From Branchinecta lynchi (lineage: Eukaryota; Arthropoda; Branchiopoda; Anostraca; Branchinectidae): DNA of 64,000 nt. The DNA is taken from the NCBI GenBank assembly GCA_023053575.1, contig JAKZAP010000007.1, positions 18,079,304 through 18,143,303 on the forward strand. Direction: 5' to 3'. A model generated the notes under the pieces. It worked only from the letters and a program-made list of their open reading frames with translations. It searched no databases and was not told where the DNA came from. Below, one piece after another: positions 34,567-46,322 of this stretch. The position numbers were made by a program, and so were the translations under genes. Position 1 is the stretch's first letter, and every line of letters begins with the position of its first letter.

Positions 34567-35634
34567 TTCTGTCTTTTGTATCTAGGTATCCATCTCGTTC
34601 TTTGTTTTTCTGTGTTAGTGTATTCTCTCGTAGTGTGTTTCTCGTTTTCTTTTTATCTTGTACTCCATCTGTTTTCACCTGATGGGAAATAAATATATAC
34701 ATACATACATACATACATAGATGCAACTCTGCTAAATATTTGGAAACTATGTCGTTGTTTTACATTATCATTTGTTTCCGTTGCGCTAACACCGTCGGAA
34801 ACCTCTCACCGCCGCAGATGATTATAGTATAACAGCCGATTGTTACTTACAAGAGTTACAAGTCCCTGACATGTCTCACAACTGGGTTCCGCCTATCTTT
34901 GTTTGAGTTTGTACCGTACCAATAAAGTTGCCAACCCCTCAAAGACTCAACTCCATGTTGCAGTGATAGACCAAGGGTACTAGTTTTCTTACCCTCAGAT
35001 TTATAGAGATATAAAAATGTGCACTAATTTTCACAAGTTTCTAGCCCCTCATGAACCCCTTCTAGCGACCGATTCTTACACAAATCCATCTCTCCGTGAT
35101 CGACATGGTACAGAATTGTTCTCACGATCAAATACACAGGAAAGAATTAATAGGATTGATAGGTACACCAACTACCAACGCTGCTAACCCCTCATCGGTG
35201 ATTATGGTCTAACAGCCGATTGTTGCTTACAAGTACTCTACATGTCTCACGATTGGGATCGGCCTATTTGGTTCCAGTGTGTACCTCACTACTGAAGTTG
35301 TCAACCCCTCCAAACTTTGAAACTGCTGTATCTCATGAAGGAATTTTTGTACCAAAAAACAGATTACATGTACTTTGATCAGCTCATCGAGGTCTACCGA
35401 ACGCCATTGAAATACAAATTTCTATCTGCCTTAGTTCAAAGTTGACTTTTTATAGTAACTTTAGATAGTCCTCTCTGACCTAGGCTCTTGTTCATTAGCA
35501 AGGTAATAACAAGTGCAATAAACCAATTCGTAGCAGACTAATGCCCCCTTTGTCACAATTCATTAAGTAAGGCATATCATCGATCATATGACAAAATATT
35601 CCAGTTTCCATCTGTTCATTAAAGATTAAAGTAA

Positions 35635-37886
35635 GTCGCGTCGTCTTATTTGTTGATGTTACACCAAATCCTCATCCATAGATATATCTCCCCAAATATA
35701 TAAGAGTCATAGACGAACTTAACTCATGGGAAATCTGGGCCCAGCTGCCCATGAACGGGAGGGGGGGGGGGGTCGGGACCCATCAAAATGCGTATCCCGA
35801 TGAAAAATTTTGAGCCTGCGTAGTAGTATGGTAGTAGTACGAAAACGTTGCACATAATACTATGTAATAGCAAAGAATACTATCATTTAATGTGCCTCAG
35901 ACTGGTCCAATCTTACGTAGTAGTATCCAGTAGCATCCTGTCTTGCCATAGTAGCATCCGGTCTTGCTAATAATAGCACATAGTAGTATGCAGTAACACG
36001 GTAGCCTTGAAGTAGAAGCATGGAGTAGCATCGTTAGTACTGCATGCTACTTTTTCTTACTACTTCACAGTACTATTTTGAGATAAATTTTTCATCGGGA
36101 TTTATACTTTTTTTCCTCAAGTATACGAGCTTAGAGTTTGATTCCAGTCACGGGTCAATAACTTTTTTCATGGGCAATTTTGGCCCCACTTGCCCATGAA
36201 CGGGGAGGGTGGGGGTGGTTAAACTCTCCCCGGTCCCTATGATCCTAAAGCACAAAGGAATTTCATCGCCTTATCTCCACTTATTGCCAAATTAAAAACA
36301 TACAAAAATGGGCAATCTGGGCCCAATTGCCCCTGAACCAAGTGGGGGTGGGGTTTGGGACCCGCAACAAGTAAAAAGAGACCCCATCACAATCCTACCA
36401 AGTTTCAACTTGATACCTGTTGATTCCTGGCAAGGGTAACGAACTTTACTCCTGGGCAATCTGGGCCCAGATGCCAATAAACGGTGTGGGTGGGGGAGGT
36501 GCAACTTTAAAAGCAAATTTCCAGACCTAGGAGCTACACTTCCAAGAAATTTCATCGTCCTATATCCAGTTCTGTTCAAGTTATGAACATTGTTCACTGT
36601 GCAATCTGGGCCCATTACCCCTGAGCCGGTTGGGTGTGGGGGGTCGGACCCACAAAAAGGCACAACTAGACCCCAATACCCACAAGTGTAGCAAGTTTGA
36701 ACTTGATACTTGCACTCGTTCACGAGTTATGAGCTCCACAAAATATGGTGGAAACCGAAAACCGAAAGCTGCTACAGCGCTCGCAATAGTGGATTGTTCC
36801 AAGGAACACTCCACTAAAAAAACAACAACAAAAAACACGACAAAACCAAAGTGTTGCTCTCGCAACACAATGACTACTGTAGCAATATGACTGCAAATGA
36901 AAATACAAATACATTTCAAACTGCAATATTTAATTTATAACTAAATACTACAAATTCTAATTTAACATTTTTTAGTGGAGTGTTCCTTGGAACAATCCAC
37001 TATTGCGGGCGCTGTAGCAGCTTTCGGCTTTCGGTTTTCACCGTATTTTGTGGAGCTCATAACTCGTGAACCAGTGCAAGTATCAAGTTTAAACTTTGTA
37101 CACGAGTGGGTATTCGGTCTAGTTGTGCCTTTTGGGAGTCCCACCTCGCCCCAACCCGGTTCAGGGGCAAATGGGCCCCGATTGCACAGTGAATAATGTT
37201 CATAACTTGACCAGAACTGGACATAGGACGATCAAGTTCGTTGTAAATGTAGATCCTAGGGCTAGGAAATTGTTTCTAAAGTTGCACCTCCCCCACCCAC
37301 TCCGTTCATGGGCAACTGGGCCCAGATTACTCAGGACTAAACTTCGTTACCCGTGACAGGAATCAACAGGTGTCAAGTTGAAACTTGGTAGGTTTGTGAG
37401 CATTAGAGTCTCTTTTTTACTTTCTGCGGGTCCCTACTCCCAAACTTCACTCCCACTTCAGGGGCAATTGGGCCCAGATTGCCCATTTTTCATGTTCTAA
37501 CTTGACAATGACTGGAGGTAAGGCGATGAAATTCCTTTGTGCTTTAGGATCATGGTGGTTCGGGATTATATGTGGAGCTGAACCCCCCCCCCCCCCCCCC
37601 CCCCCACCCTCCCCGTTCATGGGCAAGTGGGCCCAAATTGCCCATGAACACATTTTTTGACCCGTGACTGGACTCTAAGCTGGTATACTTGAGGAGAAAG
37701 AGGTACAAATACGCATTTTGATTGGTCCCGACCCCCCCCCCCCCCCCTCCCTCCCGTTCATAGGCCCAGATTTCCCATGAGTTAATTTCGTCTGTGACAG
37801 GTCTCAAGTTCAACTCTTGTATATTTGGGGAGTTATATCTATGGATGAGGATTTTGATTTAACAGCAACAAATAAGACGACACGAC
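35635..37886. repeat. 2.2-kb inverted repeat, two head-to-head copies of a GTGGAGTGTTCC element
   Basis: Copy 1 is inverted (36823-35640) and copy 2 direct (36968-37886), with a 144-bp loop. Each starts with the hairpin GTGGAGTGTTCCTTGGAAC, then TTTCGGTTTTC...TTTGTGGAGCTCATAAC, and has ~180-bp units with TGGGCCCAGATTGCCC and long G or C runs. Copy 1 has an extra MITE at 35796-36099. The loop contains the 5' terminus of Helitron D. Open frames here are repeat translations. Confidence 0.75.
35796..36099. mobile_element. 304-bp MITE with CCCGATGAAAAATTT TIRs
   Basis: Perfect 15-bp TIRs are flanked by AT on both sides. The sister copy of the host repeat (37705-37715) lacks it and gives the empty site. 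The interior is rich in TAGTAGTA and is not coding. Confidence 0.75.
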
Positions 37887-38113
37887 GTTTTGACAGTTGG
37901 AAATTGAACTCTTCTTCAATTCAATTCAATTCAATTCATTTATTTGTATCCGCCAAAGCTGGCGAGTAGAAAAAAATATAATAAAATTCATACAATCGGT
38001 CTACAAACTAGTAACTAGACCATATACTTTCATAAAAACTCTACGTCATTTAAAAAACAATTAGCCTACACTATCCTAAATGAAGTCTACCTAACACTTG
38101 AACCAAAATACAA

Positions 38114-40753
38114 TCAACGCAACGCATCGGACAAAGTGTGCTTTATGGAATAAATTTTTGAAAAAAATGTTTCCCGTTTCTTTTTCAAAATATCAATGGG
38201 GTTTTTTAAACCATAATTATCCATCATAAAAGAACTGGATTGGTATTTCGAAAACCGGCATAAAAATTTCCCAAAATTAAAAAAAGTAGTTTTGATACGC
38301 GATAAATTTGATAACGTTAAAAAGGGTAAAAAAGAAGATGCAAGCAAAGCCTGTGGAAGAGCAACAGTGTTAAAAATCTTTGCAAGATTGCGTCTAGATA
38401 GGAAATCCCTAAGACAAATCACCGCCCCGAAACTAGCAGAAATACGCGACTCCACATCTTTTACTATTAGAGCCCTCGTTAATGTCAAAGTCGGGCCATA
38501 AGGGATTCCCAGATATCTCAAAGACTCACATGGTTTTAGGATTGAATTACTTATACGGACAGATACTGAAAGAGAAATTTGTTCAAGGTGTTTTGGACCA
38601 AAAACCATAAACTGGCATTTTTCAGGTCGAAAAATCAGGCCATATTCATTAAAAGACTTAACTAGATAATTTACATTATTCTGAAGGCCCGATAGAGAAC
38701 GGCTAATAAGGAGTATGTCGTCAGCATACGCTATAAGAGAAGCTAGGATACCTTTACCATAAATAAAAGAAGACTGTACACCATCAAGACATGTAGCGAT
38801 AGTTATATTGAAAATCACTGGAGAAAGAATCCCACCCTGACGAAGACCCCGGTTTAGAACAACATCAAAATCAGTGAAAGAACCCTTCCAAAGAACTCTA
38901 ATTCGAGAAGCTCCAAACCACCGACGCAACATGAGTACTATACTCACTGGTACACCATTCTTCAACAAAGATCTAAGGGCCCAAGCGTGGATGATACTAT
39001 CGTATGCAGAAGCAATGTCTAGGGCTAATACATATATTCTATTACTATAACTACAAGAACTCAAAATACGAGACAGAAGAGTGTGAGCTACATCAATATT
39101 CAACCCTTTCCTGAAACCAATTTGATTCAGACCTTGATTAGAACTACCAAAATACGGGAGGAGTGTTAGCTCAAAAAGTTTACTCATTTGACAAGAAGTA
39201 GTTATTGGACGGAAAGATTTACAATCATTTGGGTTACCTCCTTTCTTTAATAGGGGGGTAGTTGTGGATTTTAAAAAACTCGACGGAACCAAACCTGACT
39301 TAAGTATAAAAGTAAACAGGGATGCAATCATAATAATAGTATTGTGTGAAGCCCATTTTAGATGATTAGCATGTAAACCATCACAATCTAAAGATTTTTT
39401 GCTTTTCAGTTTTCTTATAGCTTCTTTTACATCATCTACTTCAATTTTAATATCCGATATTACATGCTTAGACAATTCTTCTTCAAATTCAGAATCAAGT
39501 TTACAATGTATCGTCTCATCAATTCTAGAAAAAGTACCATTAAAATGAGCAATCCAATTATCAGCCCCAAGACTACTTTTATCATGCGGGTGCTTTCTAT
39601 GTGACTTATTTCTCACAAATTTCCACAGCTCATCTTCATCTTCAGAAATACGATATCCAATTTCATCCCGAATAAAATCATTGTGAAATCTTAATTCCTT
39701 GCGGAACAGCGATTTAGAAGCTTTCATACCATCAAAAAAAGGACCAAACCTTGGGCTTCCCGCTGAACGCCACAGACGAAACGCACAAGAGGCTTTCGTG
39801 TTTGCATCTTTTAATAACTCATTAAATTTCCATGCAAACACTCGTGTTCCCGGGTAAAAAGATCTACTATTAAAAGCATTTTTCGCTCCTTCTTTCATAC
39901 AATGGACCAATTCAGCATAAAAAATATCTATATCAACTTGATCAAGACATGTTTTTTTGTCGACAATTTTTAACAGCATTTTATCCGTTTCAACGTGATA
40001 AATTTGAATTCTCTTTTTATCCCAATCCAAACATGTACATTTTTTAGAACGGACTATATTACTCGTAATGGATAATACGGGGATGGGAATAACAAGAGTA
40101 AACGACAGGTAAAGATGATCACTAATAGGGATATCAGCACAAACACCAACTATACTTGGACATAAATTAATATCCGAAGAAACTAGATGGTCAATATTGG
40201 ACGACGCGCCTGAATTATGAATATAAGTAGCGTCTGAATTTTTATGAATTAGAGCGTATTGAGGAAGTGCAGAAAACAACATAGATGCTCTGATATCTTG
40301 ATCATCGGTAAGGTCACAATTAAAATCCCCAACAATGATCCATTCTGACTTGTGCGGAACTCTCAACACAGCCTTAGATAGCTCAGAACATGCATAATTA
40401 AATTCGTAATCTGAATCAGTAGTATGGTAATTAGTTGGGAGGTAGCAAGTAAAAACAAAACAATTCAAAATCTTGATCGCGATGAAATATTGCGTATGAG
40501 TAAAATAAGAAGCACCAAAATTCTGACGGGTAAAAATACATATGCCTCCAGAAGGACGACCTCCAGTGGGAACCGCGGGGACAAAAAAACATGTATGATT
40601 TAATGATAAATTATGTACAATTCCAGCCGAATGATCGAGCAAATGGTGCTCTTGTAGACACATAATGTCGGCTGATGCTAGCAAATGTGATAAAGCATGG
40701 ACCTTGTTAGAAACACCGTTACTATTCAAAGAAATGACACTCAAATCACTCAT
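38114..40753 (-). CDS. LINE-B ORF2, AP endonuclease plus reverse transcriptase, intact (879 aa)
   Basis: The uninterrupted frame starts at ATG 40753. The endonuclease (1-230) has SVISLNSNG, MCLQEHH, WIIVGDFNCDLTDD and PISDHLYLSF, the expected Asn, Glu, Asp/Asn and His residues. The RT (about 470-780) has LKSKKSLDCDGLHANHLKW, ALDIASAYDSI, LNRGLRQGGILSP and LIAYADDILLIS (YADD near 676). There is no RNase H. It would nick target DNA and copy the element RNA by target-primed reverse transcription in the nucleus. Its start overlaps the ORF1 stop (ATGA). The clade is not assigned; I-, Jockey- and CR1-like groups fit the layout. Confidence 0.93.
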   Translation of the reverse strand: MSDLSVISLNSNGVSNKVHALSHLLASADIMCLQEHHLLDHSAGIVHNLSLNHTCFFVPAVPTGGRPSGGICIFTRQNFGASYFTHTQYFIAIKILNCFVFTCYLPTNYHTTDSDYEFNYACSELSKAVLRVPHKSEWIIVGDFNCDLTDDQDIRASMLFSALPQYALIHKNSDATYIHNSGASSNIDHLVSSDINLCPSIVGVCADIPISDHLYLSFTLVIPIPVLSITSNIVRSKKCTCLDWDKKRIQIYHVETDKMLLKIVDKKTCLDQVDIDIFYAELVHCMKEGAKNAFNSRSFYPGTRVFAWKFNELLKDANTKASCAFRLWRSAGSPRFGPFFDGMKASKSLFRKELRFHNDFIRDEIGYRISEDEDELWKFVRNKSHRKHPHDKSSLGADNWIAHFNGTFSRIDETIHCKLDSEFEEELSKHVISDIKIEVDDVKEAIRKLKSKKSLDCDGLHANHLKWASHNTIIMIASLFTFILKSGLVPSSFLKSTTTPLLKKGGNPNDCKSFRPITTSCQMSKLFELTLLPYFGSSNQGLNQIGFRKGLNIDVAHTLLSRILSSCSYSNRIYVLALDIASAYDSIIHAWALRSLLKNGVPVSIVLMLRRWFGASRIRVLWKGSFTDFDVVLNRGLRQGGILSPVIFNITIATCLDGVQSSFIYGKGILASLIAYADDILLISRSLSGLQNNVNYLVKSFNEYGLIFRPEKCQFMVFGPKHLEQISLSVSVRISNSILKPCESLRYLGIPYGPTLTLTRALIVKDVESRISASFGAVICLRDFLSRRNLAKIFNTVALPQALLASSFLPFLTLSNLSRIKTTFFNFGKFLCRFSKYQSSSFMMDNYGLKNPIDILKKKRETFFSKIYSIKHTLSDALR

Positions 40754-41907
40754 TTCTTACTTTTATTTGCTTGCTCCTTGATCACTTTGCATCGGAAACT
40801 GTACCCTGGGTGTTCCGAAGATCCGCAATGGCAGCAATTGAAAGCCTTAAGACATGGGCTATCACGAGTATTCGTATGATCTGAACCCGAACACCTAGCA
40901 CACCGAATTGAGTTCTTGCAAGCTGCAGACATGTGCTCGAGAGATCCGCACTTAAAACACATTTTTGGCAGCGACTTAAACTCGGTAACAGCAAAGTGCT
41001 CATACCCGACAAAAACACCGTGTCGCAGGTGGTAAGACTTTGAACTCGAAGACTCGAAGAATACCTTGTAGCAACTGGAAGAACCGATCTGCGTGGCATC
41101 AATGATACCTTTGTTTTGGCTTTTGAGCATATCCGGATTAAAATCAAAGGTGACACTGATCAGGCCGATGTACTTTTGAAGACGGATTTCTACACTGGGA
41201 CCCACTTTCTCACTCAGACTTCTTTTTAGTATTTCAGCTGATGACTTCTTAGTTTGAATTTTCCAGTTTCTGTCCTTCGAAACCGTAACTCTGTGTATCC
41301 CGTCAGCCCCACTTAACTGTTCTAAAATTTCTCTCCGTTTATATGGGTTGTCAAACTCGGGAGGGGGGGACTGGACGTGAATATTCACCATATCGTTCGC
41401 GCTAGATTCCATCCTCGGCCACTCTACTGAATTGGTTGATTCAGCAGGAGGCGGTCGATTCTTCTGGAACTGCTTTATCTCGCTGACGTCCGAAATCAGT
41501 TTATCCCACGAATTGACAGTGCATGGGTTTGCTAACTCCAGCGATGTTAATTGTTCAACTTTTTCCGAAACATACTTGAGTTGACGATCCCACGAATGCA
41601 GCGCCTTTGTAAAATTTGCATGTTCGGTTGAGCCGGCTACTGGGATTAGGTCACCAGCAAACATGACGTATTTTGGCAGTTTCCCAGGCAATTCATTCGC
41701 ATCAGCCAGAACGAACAACGAGAATATATCGTCACATAATGAACTGGATGCATTTGCGCCACGGCGTTCGGGATAACGAGTAGTTGAATTAGCAGCCGAG
41801 ATGATCAGAGAACGGGCATTATTTAGATCGTCAAGCTTGTAGAACCTGGAGGCTGCCGACACCGAATCATTTTTATCAGTTCCTGATGAAACGCAATTTT
41901 GGAAGAA
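40750..41907 (-). CDS. LINE-B ORF1, C-terminal part (385 codons plus stop), zinc knuckles
   Basis: This is the larger piece of an ORF1 cut by the 41917-46323 insertion. It runs from FFQNC just after the TSD to TGA at 40752-40750. An ATG is lacking near the front because the true N-terminus lies at 46631-46323. The C-terminus has three Cys/His knuckles: CFKCGSLEHMSAAC, CARCSGSDH and CCHCGSSEHPGYSFRC. The central part has an RNA-recognition-like stretch near DGIHRVTVSKDRNWKIQTKK. It is an RNA-binding chaperone in this element class. Confidence 0.88.
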   Translation of the reverse strand, partial: FFQNCVSSGTDKNDSVSAASRFYKLDDLNNARSLIISAANSTTRYPERRGANASSSLCDDIFSLFVLADANELPGKLPKYVMFAGDLIPVAGSTEHANFTKALHSWDRQLKYVSEKVEQLTSLELANPCTVNSWDKLISDVSEIKQFQKNRPPPAESTNSVEWPRMESSANDMVNIHVQSPPPEFDNPYKRREILEQLSGADGIHRVTVSKDRNWKIQTKKSSAEILKRSLSEKVGPSVEIRLQKYIGLISVTFDFNPDMLKSQNKGIIDATQIGSSSCYKVFFESSSSKSYHLRHGVFVGYEHFAVTEFKSLPKMCFKCGSLEHMSAACKNSIRCARCSGSDHTNTRDSPCLKAFNCCHCGSSEHPGYSFRCKVIKEQANKSKK

Positions 41908-41957
41908 GCTAAGGACCGAGGGGTTGCGCGCTGGTGCCTCATGGTGTACAAGTTCCC

Positions 41958-42066
41958 TGCCTCATGCCTGCCTCACGTGCCTCATGTCTGCCTCACGTGC
42001 CTCATGCCTGCCTCACGTGCCTCATGCCTGCCTCACGTGCCTCATGCCTGCCTCACCTGCCTCATC
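41958..42066 (+). repeat. 20-bp minisatellite with CACGTG, left array
   Basis: There are about five units of CTGCCTCACGTGCCTCATGC; four have CACGTG and one CACCTG. It lies about 40 bp inside the left TIR. The unit period and unit sequence match the right array in the same orientation. The open frames across it are repeat translations. Confidence 0.9.
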
Positions 42067-42616
42067 GCCCGTTCTGGTGACACGTTTAGGGATTTTTGAA
42101 AATTTTTCGCTCATCTACGAGATCTGTGATGAATAACAAAAAGAGAGGGAGCTTCTTATCCCCTCGGGAAATTTGAACTGGGTTGTCCATGCGGATTATT
42201 TGAAAGGTAAAATAAATATTTCTTGTTAGTTGATTAATGCCTTTAATAAACCCTGGTAAATTATCTCTGACAGACTTAGGTATACTCAGGACTATTCAAA
42301 AGACTACTCAACGACTATTCTTAAGGCAGTCTGTTCGTGTCCCTGATATGCCTACCAAATTCCATCGTCCTAGTACCGAACTCGCGGGATCACCTAATTC
42401 CCCTCCCCCCCCAAACTCCCGCCACAGTGCCCGAAGCCGGTCCGGTTCTCTCAACGATGTATTGTGCTTGTTCTTCCGACCAAGTTTCGTCCCGATCCCT
42501 CCACTCTAAGCGTTTCCCAAGATTTCCGGTTCCCCCCTCCAGCTCCCCCCAAAGTCACCGGATCCGGTCCGGATTTTAAGTGGGTCGTCTGAGGCACGAG
42601 ATCTCTCCAAACATCA

Positions 42617-45299
42617 TTGTGTTGCGAGAGCAACACTTTGGTTTTGTCCTGTTTTTTTTTTTTTTTTTTTTTCCCTATGCCGCCGATTTCATTTCATTCC
42701 TGGTAATTGGTAAGGGTCTAACCTGTGCGGTTTTTACGGAAAGTGTGGACCTTAGGCCGGATTGATGAATATGACATTACATTTTGGAAAGCTCCGTAGA
42801 ACTCTTGCCTGGGGCCAAAAAGGATGGTTATCTGAAGTTGTGCAGCCAACCTTTCGTTTCATCAAACCATGTTTCTGCTTTCGAGTGGAAAGCTCCGCTT
42901 TAGCACGCAAGCAGGCAGGCACCAGTTTCAAATTGAAGATGGATTAAAATCTGGTGTTAAATATAGTGTTAGATCTGGTTAAAAATCTAAAAAACATCTG
43001 GTAAATATAGTGTTAAAATCTGGTTTAAATATAAGTGTTAAATATATGCGGCAGTTACCCGGCCCCATAGCCAACATATCTTCTTTGAGTGATAAATAGA
43101 AAAATCTAGAGCAAATCAAAAAGTGACTTTTTACCACGGGTCCGAAAGTGCTGCCATCTATTTTTTCTATCCATTTGTGTTCGCGATTTCAGCTGAGTTT
43201 ATCATTCGTTTTTTTGCGCTTGGGTGTGCGGTAGAGAAATGGTATCAGATGTACATCTTAAACTTTAGAACTTCTCTCCTTGCTAAAGAAATTGGAGCTT
43301 ATCCTTAGCTCCTTTCTAAGTGGTGACGTTAGAAAGTTGGCCTACGGCAAAAAAGTCAACTCTTGAACTAAGACAGGTAGAATTTTTTTTCAACGGCAAT
43401 CGATAGCCGTTGATGAGCTGATCAAAATATATGGCATCCGTTTTTTGGTACAAAGATTCCTTCGTGAGATACACCAGTTTGAAAGTTTCAAGGGGTTGAC
43501 AACTTCAGTAGGAATGTACACACGAAACCAACAATAGGCGATACCAGCTGTGAGACATGTAGGGGACTTATAGGCGACAGTCGATATATGTTAGCTCATA
43601 ATCATCTTCGGCAATGAGGGGTTTGCAGCTTTTGCCAGTTGGTGTATCTGTGATTTGTTTCCGGTGTATTCGATGGTAAGAACAATTTGGTTCCCAATTG
43701 TAAACATGTAAGGGACTTGTAAGTAATAATCGGCTGTTATGCTACAAAAATCTTCAGCGATGAGGGGTTTGCAACTTTTGCTACCTGGTGTACCCATTAT
43801 TTTTATCCGGTAAACTTGATGTCTATCATGGGAGACGGACTTGTAAGTAAGAATCGGTTCACGAGGGGCTTGAATTTTGTGCAAATTGTTGCATATTGTA
43901 TTCGATTTATATAAATCTGACGGTAAGAAAGTTTGTATCGATGGTCTATCGCTGTAACCTAGGATTAACTGTTTCCGCAACGGGTACAAACGATCATGTA
44001 AAACAATGAGGTAGTTTCGTAATAATTAATAGTGTCATCTATGGTATTTTAATCCTGAAAAGTTAAAGATAACTTTATAATACCAACTAGATTATATGAG
44101 ATATTGTTCCAAGTTTTCATCCGTCACGGTGTCTACGATTGAAAAGGATAAAGTTCAACTGACTACGAAGTCAATTTAGTCCCTTTTCCCGATATTCTTT
44201 TGTTGTTGTTAGGGCAATCGATAGCCCTTGATGAGCCGATCAAAGTATATATCATCCATTTTTTTTAACAAAAATCCTTCATGAGATAAACCAGTTTGAA
44301 AGTTTCAAGGGGTTGACAACTTCAGGAGTAAGGTACACACTGAAACCAAAAACCAGGCGATACCAGTCGTGAGACATGTAAGGGACTAGTAAGCAACAGT
44401 CAACTGTTAGCTCATAATCATCTTCGGCAATGAGGAGTTTGCAGCTTTTGCTAGTTGGTGTACCTGTTATTTGTTTCCGGCGTATTCGATGGTAAGAACA
44501 CTTTTGTTCCCAATTGTAAGACATGCATGGGGCTTGGAAGTAATAATCGTCTGTTATGCTACCTGTTATTTGTTTCCGGTGTATTCGATGGTAAGAACAC
44601 TTTTGTTCCCAATTGTAAGACATGCATGGGACTTGTAAGTAATAATCGGCTGTTATGCTACAATCATCTTCAGCGATGAGGGGTTTGCAACTTTTGGTAG
44701 CTGGTGTACCCATTATTTGTTTCCCGTGAACTTGATTTCTATCACGGGAGAGGGACTTGTAAGTAGGAATCGGTTCACGAGGGGCTAGAAATTTTTGCAA
44801 ATTAGTGCACATTGTATTCGATTTCTGTAAATATGACGGTAAGAAAGTTTGTATCGATGGTCTATCACTATAACCTAGGATTAACTGTTTACGCAAGGGG
44901 TACAAACGATAATGTAAAACAATGAGGTAGTTTCGTAATAATTGATAGCGTCATCTATGGTATTTTAATCCTGAAAAGTTAAGGATAGCTTTATAAGACC
45001 AACTAGATTATATAAGATATTGTTCCAAGTTTTCATCCGTCACGATGTCTACGGATTGAAAAGGATTAAGTTCAACTGACCGCAAATTCAATTCAGTCCC
45101 TTCTTCCGATATTGTTTTATTGTTGTTTTTACAACGCTAAAGAATATCTTTTAATTGATCATGTGATCCTTCTTTTTAGAACAAACCGTTTTAAAAGCTT
45201 CGATAAGTTGACAACTCCAGCATTTAACCGAAAGCGAAGAAACAAAACCAAAGTGTTGCTCTCGCAACACTTCACGTTGCCCAGGCAACTTAGGTCTAG
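42617..45299 (+). mobile_element. Helitron A (non-autonomous, 2.7 kb)
   Basis: The 5' end is TTGTGTTGCGAGAGCAACAC after host A (42616). The 3' end has the inverted copy CAAAGTGTTGCTCTCGCAAC, hairpin GTTGCCCAGGCAAC and CTAG at 45296-45299 before host T (45300). The inside has a gene-like segment (about 42780-43310) and ~150-bp repeated units with TGTAAGTAATAATCGGCTG and GAGGGGTTTGCA. It lacks ~37 bp present in the 3' ends of C and D. No Rep/helicase ORF. Confidence 0.88.
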
Positions 45300-46138
45300 T
45301 TTTTCATTGCTATCCGATCACCCGTTCAAAAGTTATAAATACCTCAAGATTCCGGATTCCCCTCCCCCCACTCCCCCAACGATGCTCGGATCGGGGAAAT
45401 GATGCAACAATCATTTGGGGTCCCTGATATGCCTGCCAAGTTTGATCGTCCTAGCGTATGTGGAAGTGCCCGAACTAGCAAAATCCGGACCGACCGACGG
45501 ACGGGCAGAAATTGCGATCGCTATATGGCACTTGGCCGAAAGGCAAGTGCCATAATAACATGTCAAAAATGGCTAAGAAGGCAACCAAAGTTTCGGCGTT
45601 CGGCTGAATACAGGGTCGCACATGTATGCATGTTTTCAATGATTATTTCCCCCCCTTCTCCGGATGTAGAAAAATATTTTACGATCTGGGCAGTGAATAA
45701 ACTTCAAAGAAATGACGTAGGAATGCAAAGAAATTCCGGTAAATTCCAAGGTAAAATCTCGAACAATTCTGGTATAATCTTGGAGCTGCCCCTCCCCACC
45801 CCCTCCCTCTACAAGGAAGGGCTCGTGATGCCCCTGGGTCTACTGTAAAACCAGTCAGGGTTTCACACTCAATGACTATGGTGTCAAAACGAACCGTCAA
45901 ATGTAGGCCAAAATCAAATGGTCAAATGAGAATCTTCTGCAGATGGCGCGCGGGAATTTTTCCATCCCATCCGTTACATTGCAAGATAGGCGAGTTAGAT
46001 CTCTTATATTACTATCATGATACTCTGTGGCCTGAACAGTACTGTCGGTACTGGGTACTTTCAGAGGTTCGCCACAAACGAATTGCTTAATCAATATGTA
46101 ATATCAAACAAAAATGTTGCGACATTTTGACATCATTG

Positions 46139-46290
46139 TGTCTGCCTCACGTGCCTCATGCCTGCCTCACGTGCCTCATGCCTGCCTCACGTGCCTCATG
46201 CCTGCCTCACGTGCCTCATGTCTGCCTCACGTGCCTCATGTCTGCCTCACGTGCCTCATGTCTGCCTCACGTGCCTCATCTGCCTCATGG
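46139..46290 (+). repeat. 20-bp minisatellite with CACGTG, right array
   Basis: Seven CACGTG-containing units lie about 35 bp inside the right TIR of the element ending at 46323. Confidence 0.9.
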
Positions 46291-46322
46291 TGTACACGAA
46301 ATCGGCCAGTGCGCAACCCCTC

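Larger units (their letters stand above)
30520..34715 (+). mobile_element. LINE-A, APE-type non-LTR retrotransposon, full length, inside Helitron D
   Basis: A 7-bp target duplication CATAGAT lies at 30513-30519 and 34716-34722. It has a ~186-bp 5' UTR, ORF1 (30706-31819), ORF2 (31816-34566), AATAAA at 34688 and a (TACA)n tail at 34697-34715. Both ORFs are damaged. In related Helitrons the target reads ACCATAGATGAC, so the 3' flank fits. The first 1.84 kb recurs in the right arm. Confidence 0.88.
30232..36870 (-). mobile_element. Helitron D (non-autonomous), carrying LINE-A
   Basis: The minus-strand 5' end TTGTGTTGCGAGAGC is at 36870, preceded by host A. The 3' end is at 30232 with hairpin GTTGCCTGGGCAAC, six bases and CTAG. 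The host base after CTAG is C, not the expected T. The inside (30236-30519 and 34716-35500) is the reverse complement of Helitrons A-C, more diverged. Its 5' region is replaced by a copy of the repeat at 35640-36823. No Rep/helicase is encoded. Confidence 0.8.

Noticed and set aside
37579..37606. Long poly-C as a functional G-quadruplex
   Set aside because: Homopolymer runs this long are assembly-sensitive and differ between repeat copies; nothing conserved supports a function.
41899..42136. Open frames with repeated CLPHVPHACLT-type residues (also 46114-46341)
   Set aside because: They are translations of the 20-bp CACGTG minisatellite in several frames, with no start context.
42517..42560. 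Coding meaning for frames across the G-rich or C-rich repeats (42.2-42.6, 45.1-45.9, 59.3-60.0 kb)
   Set aside because: Frames exist because of Pro/Gly-rich homopolymers; they disagree between the two arms wherever run length changes.
46139..46290. CRISPR-like regular repeats
   Set aside because: Units are contiguous 20-mers with no spacers, in a eukaryotic transposon; ordinary minisatellite.
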